Positions 18,326 to 27,398 of a stretch of DNA of 64,000 bases are shown here, one piece after another. Source of the DNA: Koleobacter methoxysyntrophicus (GTDB lineage: Bacteria > Bacillota > Thermosediminibacteria > Koleobacterales > Koleobacteraceae); NCBI RefSeq assembly GCF_017301615.1, contig NZ_CP059066.1, positions 868,001 through 932,000 of the forward strand, in the 5' to 3' direction. A program made the position numbers and the translations under genes. The notes under the pieces are model-generated. The model was not told where the DNA came from. It was given only the letters and a program-made list of their open reading frames with translations, and made no database searches. How positions within the stretch are numbered: position 1 is the first letter of the stretch; every line of letters begins with the position of its first letter.

Positions 18326-19021
18326 ATGAAAAATATTATTATCGCATGCCAAACACTAAATGATGAACTGAATCTAGCAATTAATGAAACGCATTGTAAA
18401 TACCCTGTCATCTGGGTGGATTCGGAATACCATGTGGCCCCTAATCACTTGAGGTCAAAACTCCAGCAGGAAATCGATAAATTAAGAAACATTGATAATA
18501 TATTGCTGGCATACGGATTCTGCGGCAATGCCGTAATAGGTTTGACGGCTTCTACTGCAAATCTGATTTTCCCGAAAACTGATGACTGCATTTCCATGGT
18601 CTTGAGTAAACAGGGGGAAGGATTTCAACGCATGAAAGCTACCTATTTTTTAACCAAGGGCTGGATAGAGAGTTCTAAAAGTTTAATAATGGAATACTTG
18701 AATGCTTTAAAGCGTTATGGTGAAAAGAAGACCAAGCGAATATACCAGCTTATGTTAAAGCATTACAATCAATTAATGATTATAGACACAGGTGCCTACA
18801 GTGTGGAAGACTATCTGGATGAGGCCGGGGAAATTGCAAAAATTGCTGATTTAGACCTGATTATAGAAAAAGGCAGCATATGGTGGTTGAAAAAGTTATT
18901 GACAGGCCCTCACGATAAAGATTTTTGTATTATAAAAAAAGGGCAGAAGGTGAATATTACACACCTGGGATACCAGTATGACGAGCAAACACACCAGAAT
19001 TCTTTTGGCATTGTCTGTTAG
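18326..19021 (+). CDS. DUF1638 protein associated with corrinoid methyltransferases
   Basis: A 231-residue protein of the DUF1638 family, with the typical N-terminal IIACQTL, WVDSEYH, and LLAYGFCGNAVIGL about residue 60, and conserved cysteines. Family members often neighbour corrinoid methyltransferase and RamA-like genes; the biochemical role is not established. GAGGGTG stands before the ATG. It lies 300 bp after the UroD-type gene, so it may have its own promoter. Confidence 0.8.
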   Translation: MKNIIIACQTLNDELNLAINETHCKYPVIWVDSEYHVAPNHLRSKLQQEIDKLRNIDNILLAYGFCGNAVIGLTASTANLIFPKTDDCISMVLSKQGEGFQRMKATYFLTKGWIESSKSLIMEYLNALKRYGEKKTKRIYQLMLKHYNQLMIIDTGAYSVEDYLDEAGEIAKIADLDLIIEKGSIWWLKKLLTGPHDKDFCIIKKGQKVNITHLGYQYDEQTHQNSFGIVC

Positions 19022-19124
19022 GATTTTGTTGAAGAAAAACGCGGTATGGTGGTCGTTAAACCTGTTGCGATAAAGAATCTTTCGGTAAGATCTGTAATTT
19101 ACATTTACGGAGGTGTGGTTATAC

Positions 19125-20117
19125 TTGATCTACATTCCAAACGATTCGGCAAATCCCTATTACAACCTCGCTTTTGAAGAGTACGTATTAAACAATATGG
19201 ACCCCGGCGAGGATTACGTTTTGCTCTGGCAGAACGCTCCTGCAGTTATTGTAGGAAAATTTCAGAATACGATTGAAGAGATAAACACGAAATTCATCAA
19301 GGAAAGAGGCATCAAGGTTGTAAGGCGGATGTCAGGCGGTGGAGCGGTTTATCACGACCCCGGCAATCTTAATTTCACCTTCATAGTAAAGCGGAACCCC
19401 AACAAGCTGCTCGACTTTAAAGAATTTACTGCATCTATTATTGAAACACTCAAAGCGCTCGGGATAAACGCTGAGTTCAACAGCCGCAATGACCTAACCA
19501 TTGACGGCAAAAAATTTTCCGGAAACGCGCAGTACGTAACTAAAAACAGGCTGCTGCACCACGGCACCCTGCTTTTCAATTCAAATTTGGACGACCTCGA
19601 GAAAGCCCTGAACGTAAGTAACGACAAGATTGAATCCAAGGGCATAAAGTCTATCAGGAGCAGGGTCACCAATATTTCCGATTATCTCAAACGGGACATC
19701 GATATACAGGAGTTTAAAACCCTGCTTTTAAAAAATATATTTGCCGGCGGTGAAATAAAAACATATTACTTGAATCCGGAAGATAAAGCCGGCATAAACG
19801 AATTGGTAAAAACAAAGTACGGGACCTGGGAATGGAACTACGGGGAATCACCGGAATATAACCTTAAAAGATCGAAGCGTTTCAACTCCGGCAAGGTCGA
19901 ACTAATGCTCTATGTAAAGGACGGCATAATCAGAGAATGCAGGATATACGGCGACTTTTTCGGCATGGGGGATATTTCGGATATTGAACACCTGTTAACA
20001 GGCAGGAAGTTCAAAGAAGAAGATATCAGGTCGGCGCTCGCGGTGCTCGAAACGGTAGATATCCGCCATTATTTCGGGGGAATAGCTTTGAGCGAGCTTA
20101 TGGAATTATTTTGTTGA
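19125..20117 (+). CDS. lplA: Lipoate-protein ligase A
   Basis: A 330-residue ligase. MIYIPNDSANPYYNLAFEE at the N terminus, RRMSGGGAVYHDPGNLN near residue 70 and the C-terminal accessory domain place it in the LplA family. It attaches free lipoate to carrier proteins. The GTG at 19113 lies within the ribosome-binding site GGAGGTG (19109-19115), so the TTG at 19125, nine bases behind, is the better start and gives the family-typical first residues. GcvH at 2199 is an obvious acceptor. Confidence 0.92.
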   Translation: MIYIPNDSANPYYNLAFEEYVLNNMDPGEDYVLLWQNAPAVIVGKFQNTIEEINTKFIKERGIKVVRRMSGGGAVYHDPGNLNFTFIVKRNPNKLLDFKEFTASIIETLKALGINAEFNSRNDLTIDGKKFSGNAQYVTKNRLLHHGTLLFNSNLDDLEKALNVSNDKIESKGIKSIRSRVTNISDYLKRDIDIQEFKTLLLKNIFAGGEIKTYYLNPEDKAGINELVKTKYGTWEWNYGESPEYNLKRSKRFNSGKVELMLYVKDGIIRECRIYGDFFGMGDISDIEHLLTGRKFKEEDIRSALAVLETVDIRHYFGGIALSELMELFC

Positions 20118-20138
20118 GAAAAGATTTGCTCCAACGCT

Positions 20139-20723
20139 CTATCCCTTTATCTTTTTCAGGAGCCATGCCATGTTTTTCCCCAGCTTCTCCATCGTCTTTA
20201 TCCCTTCATCATCACTTTCGACTTCACCGACCTTTCCCCCCATCCCCAGGTTCCAGTAGCTGGAACCCACCACTATCATCTCGTTGATCAGGAAGAAATT
20301 GTTTATAGAGCTAAATACCATCAGGGCACCGGCCCTTCTTTCAGAAACTACAGCAGCCCCCACTTTGCGCTTCAGCAGGTTGCCGTTCCCCCTCGCAACA
20401 AAACCTGCCCTATCGATAAGGGCTTTCATTTCAGCAGTAAGGTTTGCAAAATAAGTAGGTGAACCTAGAATTATTCCATCCGCTTCAACCATCTTTCTTA
20501 TGCATTCATTTACTATATCGCTGTCTATGACACATCTCATGTCAAGATTCTGCCTGCACTTCAGGCAGGCTCTGCATCCCCCTGATACCCTTCCTGACAG
20601 TTCAACCAGTTCACATTCTATGCCTTCCCTTTCAAGCTCGGCGAACACACGGCCAATGAGCTTTGCTGTATTCCCAGCCCTCCTGGGGCTTCCGTTAAAG
20701 GCTACAACCTTCAACCAATACAT
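20139..20723 (-). CDS. Flavodoxin-family / NADPH-dependent FMN reductase-like protein
   Basis: A 194-residue flavodoxin-fold protein. [17 protein letters not shown] is the FMN phosphate loop and [19 protein letters not shown] the second FMN-binding segment. Four cysteines cluster at CRACLKC and RCVID (residues 52-66), a feature of iron-sulfur flavoproteins and related oxidoreductases. It converges on lplA. The electron partner cannot be named from sequence. Confidence 0.8.
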   Translation of the reverse strand: MYWLKVVAFNGSPRRAGNTAKLIGRVFAELEREGIECELVELSGRVSGGCRACLKCRQNLDMRCVIDSDIVNECIRKMVEADGIILGSPTYFANLTAEMKALIDRAGFVARGNGNLLKRKVGAAVVSERRAGALMVFSSINNFFLINEMIVVGSSYWNLGMGGKVGEVESDDEGIKTMEKLGKNMAWLLKKIKG

Positions 20724-20883
20724 CTCCTTCCTCTTTATTATATTAAAATATTCTCCACATCCTTTACATATTGCTGCTCAATCGCCATACATCTCCAGCG
20801 CTTTCGCCAAAAGTTGCCGTCTTCCGGCCGTTTATTATTTATCATGTTTAATCACGCACAAGCCTAAATATAAAAACCATCCT

Positions 20884-21729
20884 TCACAGGCAATTAGTAA
20901 TTTCCTTGAATTTTTCCATTATCTTCTTGGTTATATGACCGGGTTTGCCATTTCCAATAATATCATCATCCACCTGAACCACAGGCATTATTTCCGTTCC
21001 GGTGCCCGTCAAAAAGGCTTCATCGGCTTTCAAGAGTTCCTCTGGGGAAAAGGCCCTTTCCTCCACTTCAATACCCAAACCTTCGGCAATCTCTATAGCT
21101 ACACCTCTGGTAATACCGTGCAGGATCCTTTCATTAGCAGGGTGGGTAAATACTCTGCCCCCCTTCACAATAAAGATGTTGCTGCTGGAACCTTCGGTAA
21201 TAATTCCATCCCTGAAAAATACGGCTTCAAAAGCCCCTTTTTCTTTGGCCTCTTCCTTAGCCATAGTATTTGGCAGGAGTTGAACCGTCTTAATATAACA
21301 TTTATGCCATCTTATATCGGGGGAAAGCGATATCTTTACCCCCTGTTCCTTTAATTCGGGCGGAATATCGGGAGTACCCCTGACTATTATCACAAAGGTT
21401 GGTTTTAAACCCTTGGGTGGTATATGCTGCCTGGGTGCTGCACCCCTCGTTACCTGGATATAGATAAGTGCTTCCTTCAATCCGCTCTTTTCAAGGGCTT
21501 CATTGCAAAGTTTCTCAAACTCCTTTATTCCCAAAGGCATAGGAATCCTGATAGCCTCAAGGCCCTGCTTCATCCGGCTTAAATGTCGGTCCATGCAAAA
21601 AGGCTTTCCATTATATGCCCTTATGACCTCATATACCCCATCCCCGAACTGAAACCCTCTGTCTTCTGCAGAAACAATAGCATTATTTTGATCTACAAAT
21701 TTACCGTTCAGAACAAAAACCTCAGTCAT
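20884..21729 (-). CDS. dat: Class IV aminotransferase, probable D-amino acid transaminase
   Basis: A 281-residue PLP enzyme of fold type IV. RGFQFGDGVYEVIRAYNGKP is near the N terminus (located at residues 24-43). The PLP lysine is in IKTVQLLPN, and EGSSSNIFIV and FLTGTGTEIMPV follow. D-amino acid transaminases and branched-chain or aminodeoxychorismate lyase homologues share this fold. RGFQFGDGVYE favours Dat. It begins three bases after the ThiF-like gene ends, so the two form an operon. Confidence 0.8.
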   Translation of the reverse strand: MTEVFVLNGKFVDQNNAIVSAEDRGFQFGDGVYEVIRAYNGKPFCMDRHLSRMKQGLEAIRIPMPLGIKEFEKLCNEALEKSGLKEALIYIQVTRGAAPRQHIPPKGLKPTFVIIVRGTPDIPPELKEQGVKISLSPDIRWHKCYIKTVQLLPNTMAKEEAKEKGAFEAVFFRDGIITEGSSSNIFIVKGGRVFTHPANERILHGITRGVAIEIAEGLGIEVEERAFSPEELLKADEAFLTGTGTEIMPVVQVDDDIIGNGKPGHITKKIMEKFKEITNCL

Positions 21730-21731
21730 CT

Positions 21732-22601
21732 TTAAACATCCTCCTTATTCTTTTGAAATTTTATAATGTGAACATCCCCTTCCTTTGCATCCATATAAAG
21801 GACCCTGTTTCTAAGGGGGGAACCTATACCGGTTATTACCTTAACCACTTCTTGAGCCTGCCAGCTGGCAACCATGGGCGGGGTAGCTGAAGGATTCCCC
21901 AGACTGACTTCTATTCCCTTATTCAAAGCCTTTTCCCGCGGACCGTAAAGGAGTTCAAGACCTCTGTCTTCAGGATAAATGGTCATAACCTGGCCGAAAA
22001 AGCCGCCTATTGCCCCGTGGACCATGGGTATCCCGGCTGCCCTGCAGGCATCCTCCAGAACAAATCTGGATTTTACATTATCCAGTGCATCCACCACAAC
22101 ATTGCAGCCGTGAATAATGTCCCCGGCATTTTCAGGAGAAACATAGCATGTGCGGGCCGTAACACTCACCGAAGAATTTATACGGGCTACCCTGTCGGCA
22201 GCCCTATCGCTTTTACTCATGCCGAGAAATTCCTCCGATGATAAAAGCTGGCGGTTCAGGTTGTTCTCTTCAAAGCTGTCGCCGTCAACCACCACTAAAT
22301 GCCCGACACCCACTCTGGCCAAGAGCTCAACTACAAACCCGCCCAGGCCTCCGGCACCTATTACCGCCACCTTCGATTTTAGGAGCAGTATCTGGCCCTT
22401 AAGACCTACCGAGCCGATATTCCTTTCATATCTTTCAGGGATTATTCCATCCTCCAGGGCACCAATTTCAACTAGGCTTTGGGGAATTTTAAGCTGGGCC
22501 GAAATTTCCTTTATCTCATCCAGTTTTATTGACCTGTATTCTTCCCCCGATGGAGACCTTTTTAAAATGCTCTTGTTTCTCAACAAGTCTTGCAGAATCA
22601 A
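21732..22601 (-). CDS. ThiF/MoeB/HesA-family adenylyltransferase-like protein
   Basis: A 289-residue E1-like protein. The nucleotide site AVIGAGGLGGFVVELLARVGVG starts near residue 78, with the DGDSFEENNLNRQL motif (Arg finger, ATP) and DALDNVKSRFVLEDAC following. The C-terminal zinc CxxC pairs of classical MoeB/ThiF are not evident. An N-terminal region of about 70 residues precedes the fold. Such proteins adenylate the C terminus of ubiquitin-like sulfur carriers; no carrier gene is seen nearby. It pairs with the class IV aminotransferase, and the shared role is unknown. Confidence 0.8.
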   Translation of the reverse strand: MILQDLLRNKSILKRSPSGEEYRSIKLDEIKEISAQLKIPQSLVEIGALEDGIIPERYERNIGSVGLKGQILLLKSKVAVIGAGGLGGFVVELLARVGVGHLVVVDGDSFEENNLNRQLLSSEEFLGMSKSDRAADRVARINSSVSVTARTCYVSPENAGDIIHGCNVVVDALDNVKSRFVLEDACRAAGIPMVHGAIGGFFGQVMTIYPEDRGLELLYGPREKALNKGIEVSLGNPSATPPMVASWQAQEVVKVITGIGSPLRNRVLYMDAKEGDVHIIKFQKNKEDV

Positions 22602-22732
22602 AACCTGAACACCTCGAATCCTTTTTATCAGTATATTTAATATTCGATAAATAATAAATTTATCCTTCTTTTTGATTTGATGTCAGATTTTTTCCCTTTC
22701 AAAATTACATAATCGCTTTTCTGAAATTTTCG

Positions 22733-22761
22733 TTGACAAAAGCCGTTTTTGCATTTATAAT
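22733..22761 (+). promoter_or_regulatory. Consensus SigA promoter of the methionine operon
   Basis: TTGACA (22733-22738), exactly 17 bp, TATAAT (22756-22761): full consensus. Transcription should begin near 22768, about 35 bp before the riboswitch aptamer, so control is left to the SAM riboswitch. Confidence 0.9.
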
Positions 22762-22800
22762 TAATTTCAACAATCTATAAATATTACTGTTTTAACAAAC

Positions 22801-22918
22801 CTCTTATCAAGAGCGGTGGAGGGACTGGCCCGATGAAACCCGGCAACCGGCACATATTGTGCGTCTGGTGCTAATTCCTGCAAAACCCATTTGGGTTTTG
22901 AAAGATAAGGGGAGTCGG
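22801..22918 (+). promoter_or_regulatory. SAM-I (S-box) riboswitch
   Basis: The S-box core is readable: CTTATCAAGAG opening the P1/P2 region, GGTGGAGGGACTGGCCC, GATGAAACCCGGCAACC, and the closing strand AAAGATAAGGGG that pairs with CTTATC. A terminator hairpin follows at 22937. Binding of SAM would favour termination ahead of metF, the activation-domain gene and metH. Confidence 0.95.
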
Positions 22919-22936
22919 CTTAAAGCTTGTAATAAG

Positions 22937-22970
22937 CCCTCTTCTTATCGAAGAGGGTTTTGATTTTTTT
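22937..22970 (+). terminator. Intrinsic terminator of the SAM riboswitch
   Basis: CCCTCTTC (22937-22944) pairs with GAAGAGGG (22950-22957) around TTATC, followed by TTTTGATTTTTTT. This is the off-state expression platform of the S-box leader. Confidence 0.92.
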
Positions 22971-22988
22971 AAAAAGGAGATGAAGAAG

Positions 22989-23882
22989 ATGTCTGCAAAA
23001 AACAAATTTGGAGAAAAGATACTAAGCGGCGAATTCACGGTAACGGTGGAAATTAATTCTCCGAAAGGCACCGATGTATTCCATGAAATTAAGGGCCTCG
23101 AGCAGATGGTGGAAATGGTTGATGCTGTGAATATATGTGACTGCCCTATGGCCAATATGAGAATGAGTCCAATAACGACGGCCCACATAGTTCACGAGCT
23201 TACCGGTATTGAAGCCATCCCCCACTTTACCTGCAGGGATAGAAATATAATCGCCCTTCAATCAGAGCTCTTAGGGGCATGGGCTTTAGGTATAAAGAAC
23301 ATCCTTGCCATAACGGGAGACCCTCCCCAGAGGGGTGATCACCCCCATGCGACAGGGGTTTTTGAAGTGGATTCGGCAGGCCTGGTAAAGCTGGCCAAAG
23401 AGTTGAATAGAGGGTTTGATTTAAGCGGGAATGAATTAAGGGGTTCTACTGACTTTATAGTAGGAGTTGCGTGTAATCCGGGAGCCGAAGACCTGAATGC
23501 CGAAATAGATAGGCTCAAGCAAAAAATCGATTCAGGAGCAGATTTCATACAAACTCAGCCCATTTATGACCCCGATGTGCTCTTGAGGTTTCGTGATAGA
23601 ACCAGCAATCTGGGGGTTCCCATCCTGGCAGGAATACTCCCCTTAAAAAGCCATAAAATGGCAGTGCACCTGAATGACAAAGTTCCAGGAATCAGCATTC
23701 CTCTCAAGTATATCGAAAGGATGAAAAAGGGACCGGAAGAAGGAGTAGCCATAGCTATGGAATTCATGGAACAAATCCTGCCCTATGTTAACGGCTTTCA
23801 CATAATGCCCCTGGGCAATACTGCAACTGCAATTGAGCTGTTGAATTATATAGATACTATAAAGGTCAGGAAGGTGATTTAG
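22989..23882 (+). CDS. metF: Methylenetetrahydrofolate reductase, MetF-type (methionine operon)
   Basis: A 297-residue MTHFR. Motifs: FTVTVEINSPKGTD, HFTCRDRNIIALQSELLGA, ILAITGDPPQRGDHPHA and DFIQTQPIYD. The ATG at 22980 touches the ribosome-binding site AAGGAG (22974-22979), so the ATG at 22989 is chosen. It makes methyl-THF for methionine synthesis. It differs from the first MetF (4017-4892) and has no MetV neighbour, which points to separate electron supply and separate control by SAM. Confidence 0.92.
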   Translation: MSAKNKFGEKILSGEFTVTVEINSPKGTDVFHEIKGLEQMVEMVDAVNICDCPMANMRMSPITTAHIVHELTGIEAIPHFTCRDRNIIALQSELLGAWALGIKNILAITGDPPQRGDHPHATGVFEVDSAGLVKLAKELNRGFDLSGNELRGSTDFIVGVACNPGAEDLNAEIDRLKQKIDSGADFIQTQPIYDPDVLLRFRDRTSNLGVPILAGILPLKSHKMAVHLNDKVPGISIPLKYIERMKKGPEEGVAIAMEFMEQILPYVNGFHIMPLGNTATAIELLNYIDTIKVRKVI

Positions 23883-24545
23883 TTGGTCGGCTATATTGCA
23901 AAAAGCTGTATAACCGTCGATAAGGGGGAAGTCCTGAGATACCTGGGGCACAAACAAAACAATAGCATAAGCCCTGAACTGAATGGAATAATAGATGAAA
24001 TGTGTGATCTCGGCATTAAACTTGCCGAACCTCAATATGTATATGATGTATACCCCCTTAAAAAAGAAGAAAAAACTAAAAAGGTAATACCCCTTTACGG
24101 AAATAAAATCGATCACCTGCTCAGGAATTGCACCGATATTATAGCAATGGCAGTTACAATAGGGCCGGCCCTGGAAAATGAAGTTACCCGTCTTTTTGAA
24201 AAAAAGGAATATACCAGGGGAATCGTCCTGGATGCAGTAGGCACCCAGCTCTCTGAAGCCTCTGCTGACGCCCTTGAAGATATCCTTGAAGAAGGCTTAT
24301 ACGGCCAGTATTTTTTAACAGGACGCTACAGCCCAGGTTATGGTGACTGGGGTTTAGATGTGCAGCCTTATTTCTTAAAGGCTCTCTCTGCCGATGATAT
24401 AGGTATAACTATCTCAGAAGCCAATATTCTTTTACCCAGGAAAAGCATAACGGCTATTATAGGCCTTGCAGTAGAAAAACAGGAAAAAGAAGGTATATGT
24501 CCGGATTGTTCTTTCCATATCTGTTCTTACAGAAAGGAGGGTTAA
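23883..24545 (+). CDS. Methionine synthase reactivation domain protein
   Basis: A 220-residue stand-alone version of the AdoMet-binding activation domain normally at the C terminus of MetH. RYSPGYGDWGLDVQP near residue 148 is the signature for AdoMet binding, and the C-terminal CPDCSFHICSYRKEG contains three cysteines. It starts with TTG immediately after the metF stop and ends one base before the metH start. It would reductively remethylate the cobalamin of the adjacent short MetH. Confidence 0.9.
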   Translation: MVGYIAKSCITVDKGEVLRYLGHKQNNSISPELNGIIDEMCDLGIKLAEPQYVYDVYPLKKEEKTKKVIPLYGNKIDHLLRNCTDIIAMAVTIGPALENEVTRLFEKKEYTRGIVLDAVGTQLSEASADALEDILEEGLYGQYFLTGRYSPGYGDWGLDVQPYFLKALSADDIGITISEANILLPRKSITAIIGLAVEKQEKEGICPDCSFHICSYRKEG

Positions 24546-24546
24546 T

Positions 24547-26967
24547 ATGGCTTTTAATTTATTAAATGAAATTCAAAAAAGAATCGTAGTTTTCGATGGT
24601 GCTATGGGAACCCTGCTCCTTGAGAAGGGTCTGGTGAGAGAGGTTTGCCCTGAATCCCTGAATATAACCCACGGTGACGTAATACAGGAAATCCACACGA
24701 GGTATATAGAAGCAGGGGCAAGGGTAGTTCAGTCCAACACCTTCGGTGCCAATAGGATAAAGCTTAAGGAATGGGGTCTGGAATCAAGGGTAGAAGAAAT
24801 AAATACCCTTGCATTAACATATGCACGAAAAGCCTGTGGTAATAATGCAGTTGCTGCTGCTTCCATCGGCCCGACAGGGAAGATCCTGGAACCGGCAGGG
24901 AGCTTCACTTTTGAAGAAGCCCTTGACGTATTCAGGGAACAAATAAGGGGAGTGCTTAAAGGTGGAGCCCAGGCAATTATTATTGAAACCATGTCTCAGT
25001 TAAATGAAGCCAGGGCAGCCCTAATAGCGGCCAGAGAGCTGACAAATCTCCCTGTAATATGTACCATGACCTTTGAAAAAAATAGTAGAACCCTTATGGG
25101 AACAGAAGCCGCCGCTGCCGCTCTAGTCCTTCAGTCCTTAGGTGCGGATATAATAGGGGTAAATTGCTCCCTTGGACCGGGAGAGCTCATTAATGTAGTT
25201 CACGAGATGTATCAAGTGGCAAGTGTTCCAATCCTGGTCCAGCCCAATGCAGGTATCCCCGTAATGGAAGGCGGCCAAACCCTCTATCCCGTAGGGCCCG
25301 AAGAGTTTGCCCGCCTATGCATAAACCTTATCGAGGCAGGGGCAGGGGCTGTGGGTGGATGCTGCGGCACGACCCCCGAACATATAAGGGCACTGACTGA
25401 AGCCACCCGGGGACTAAAACCTCCAAAAATAGCCGGAAAAAGGATTACAGCCCTGACCTCAAGCACTACCCCCTTATTTATAACCGAAACGCTGCCGGTA
25501 AGGGTTATAGGAGAACGGATCAATCCCACCGGGAGAAAGGATTTATCCGAAGAAATTAAAAGGGGTATCCCGGACGGCATCCTGAGGGAAGCTGTTGAGC
25601 AGAGGCAGGCAGGGGCTGATATCCTTGATGTAAATGTCGGAGTCCCCGGAATAGATGAAAGGGCTTTTATGGAAAGGGCCGTCAGGGAAATCCAGAAACT
25701 GGTGGATGTTCCCCTTTGTATAGATAGTTCAAACCCCGAAGCCATTGAAGGTGGTTTAAAGGCTTTTTGCGGAAAGGCTCTGGTAAACTCTGTAAACGGC
25801 AAGGAAGAAAGTCTGGATGCCGTCTTGCCCCTTGTTAAAAAGTACGGGGCCTGCTGTATAGGCCTTACCATAGATGAAAGGGGCATACCTGAAAATGCGG
25901 AAGAGAGGTTTCAAATAGCCAAAAAGATTATAGAGCGTGCGGGGATGATGGGGATCCCCAGAGAGGATATTATAATCGATTGTTTAACCCTAACGGCAGG
26001 GACCCACCAGTCTCAGGTAGAAGAAACATTGAAGGCTATACGAATGGTAAAGGCCTATCTGGGTAACCCAACTGCATTAGGGGTCAGCAATATATCCTTC
26101 GGCCTTCCGAAAAGGGACCTCTTAAATGCCACATTCCTGGCTTTAGCTCTGGGGGCAGGCCTTGACCTTCCTATTATCAATCCCCTATCAAAGGAAATGA
26201 TGAATACCGTAAAAGCCTTTGATGTGCTGTCTTCAAGAGATCGGGCTTCTGAAAGGTATATCAAACTTTTCAGCCAGAACCTGCCAGAAAAAAAACAAAT
26301 AGAAAGCCATACACACCCGGATTCTGAAGCAGATTTGGGAAAAACCCTTTATCAGAGCATTGTTGAAGGCAACAGGAACATCGCCGTCAAGGTCTCCGAA
26401 AAACTGGTCTTATCCAAAGCTGACCCTTTTAAAATCATACAGGGCGTTATCGGTCCCGCTCTAAATGAGGTTGGAAATCTGTATGAAGAGGGCTCCTATT
26501 TCCTGCCCCAGCTCCTTCTTTCGGCAGAAGCGGTCCAGGCTGCAATGGCAAAGCTGAAACTAAGGCTTGAAGGTCATGAAGGAAATAACAGGGGCAAGGT
26601 GCTCCTGGCTACTGTTAAAGGTGATATCCATGATATAGGGAAAAACATAGTCAGGGTCCTTATGGAAAACTACGGTTTCAATGTGGTGGATTTAGGAAAG
26701 GATGTCCCCCCTGAATCGATAGTCGAAAGGGCCGGAAAAGAACATATAAAAGTAATCGGTTTGAGTGCCCTTATGACTACTACGGTTTTGAATATGGAAA
26801 AAACAATAGAGCTGATAAAACAGAAACTCCCGGGAACATCTGTAATTGTAGGTGGTGCCGTATTAACGGAGGGTTATGCCAGAAAAATAGGAGCCGATTA
26901 CTATGCCCCTGATGCCATGGCCGGAGTCAGGATAGTACAAAAAATCATGGGAGTAAAAAATGACTAA
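24547..26967 (+). CDS. metH: Cobalamin-dependent methionine synthase lacking the activation domain
   Basis: An 806-residue MetH with three modules. The homocysteine-binding domain covers residues 1 to about 295, with FDGAMGTLL and the zinc cysteines in GAVGGCCGTTPEH. The pterin domain runs from about 318 to 565 (RVIGERINPTGRK, GVSNISFGLP). Cap plus B12 domains run from about 600 to the end, with GDIHDIGKNIV near 695. Canonical MetH is about 1200 residues; the missing C-terminal domain is encoded by the preceding gene. A strong AAAGGAGGG stands before the ATG. Confidence 0.95.
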   Translation: MAFNLLNEIQKRIVVFDGAMGTLLLEKGLVREVCPESLNITHGDVIQEIHTRYIEAGARVVQSNTFGANRIKLKEWGLESRVEEINTLALTYARKACGNNAVAAASIGPTGKILEPAGSFTFEEALDVFREQIRGVLKGGAQAIIIETMSQLNEARAALIAARELTNLPVICTMTFEKNSRTLMGTEAAAAALVLQSLGADIIGVNCSLGPGELINVVHEMYQVASVPILVQPNAGIPVMEGGQTLYPVGPEEFARLCINLIEAGAGAVGGCCGTTPEHIRALTEATRGLKPPKIAGKRITALTSSTTPLFITETLPVRVIGERINPTGRKDLSEEIKRGIPDGILREAVEQRQAGADILDVNVGVPGIDERAFMERAVREIQKLVDVPLCIDSSNPEAIEGGLKAFCGKALVNSVNGKEESLDAVLPLVKKYGACCIGLTIDERGIPENAEERFQIAKKIIERAGMMGIPREDIIIDCLTLTAGTHQSQVEETLKAIRMVKAYLGNPTALGVSNISFGLPKRDLLNATFLALALGAGLDLPIINPLSKEMMNTVKAFDVLSSRDRASERYIKLFSQNLPEKKQIESHTHPDSEADLGKTLYQSIVEGNRNIAVKVSEKLVLSKADPFKIIQGVIGPALNEVGNLYEEGSYFLPQLLLSAEAVQAAMAKLKLRLEGHEGNNRGKVLLATVKGDIHDIGKNIVRVLMENYGFNVVDLGKDVPPESIVERAGKEHIKVIGLSALMTTTVLNMEKTIELIKQKLPGTSVIVGGAVLTEGYARKIGADYYAPDAMAGVRIVQKIMGVKND

Positions 26968-26970
26968 AAC

Positions 26971-27010
26971 AAAAAGCAGGCAAGGCGAAATCTGCCCTGG
27001 CCTGCTTTTT
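26971..27010. terminator. Bidirectional terminator after metH
   Basis: AAAAAGCAGGC (26971-26981) pairs with GCCTGCTTTTT (27000-27010). T-runs lie on both strands, so it serves metH on the plus strand and the small selenoprotein gene on the minus strand. Confidence 0.88.
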
Positions 27011-27024
27011 ATACTCAGGTTTTT

Positions 27025-27309
27025 TTAATCCCTGATTCCCTCTAATGCAAGATACTTAAACATCCCAAAACCCCTTAATTTAACCGTGATACCTTCAGGT
27101 GCCACTTTTAAGTCCCTAGCAACATATACCTTTATGCCATCCGCTTCTACCTCATGGTAATCTTCGGTACTTTTCGGTTCACCTGCAAGCACGGCAGGTT
27201 TATAAACGGGGCCGCATCACCCACCACCTACATTTGTCATTTTAATCGTTACCACATCGGTCTTCTGGGTTATAAATTCCTTTGCGTTTTCTTCAAAGCT
27301 TACCTGCAT
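27025..27309 (-). CDS. HesB-like short selenoprotein with Sec-Cys motif
   Basis: Reading through one in-frame TGA (27217-27219) gives a 94-residue protein that starts MQVSFEENAKEFI and ends GIRD. The TGA is codon 31 in the context NVGGG-Sec-CGPVYK. The frame before and after is clean, and GGAGGTG stands before the ATG. A hairpin 17 nt after the UGA (27181-27199) fits a bacterial SECIS. This matches the HesB-like group of small proteins whose tandem Cys-Cys or Sec-Cys pair follows a glycine run. The function of that group is not established. It has its own promoter (27362-27390) and terminator. grdA and grdB show that the organism decodes Sec. Confidence 0.88.
27181..27199 (-). promoter_or_regulatory. 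Candidate bacterial SECIS hairpin
   Basis: On the minus strand, ACCTGC and GCAGGT form a six-pair stem around the loop CGTGCTT, starting 17 nt after the UGA of the HesB-like gene. The spacing and a G in the second loop position match the general rule for bacterial SECIS elements. Confidence 0.6.
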
Positions 27310-27361
27310 TTAAGTTCACCTCCATCATTTACCCCTATACAGTCGGGGGGTATCTATCTAT

Positions 27362-27390
27362 AATTTAGCACAGAATTGTTTAATAGTCAA
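27362..27390 (-). promoter_or_regulatory. SigA-type promoter of the small selenoprotein gene
   Basis: Minus-strand TTGACT (27385-27390), a 17-bp spacer, then TAAATT (27362-27367). The predicted start is about 45 nt upstream of the ATG at 27309. Confidence 0.6.
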
Positions 27391-27398
27391 CTAAATTA

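Noticed and set aside
22150-22608. 152-codon plus-strand frame
   Set aside because: Antisense shadow of the ThiF/HesA-like gene, Ser/Pro-rich, no ribosome-binding site.
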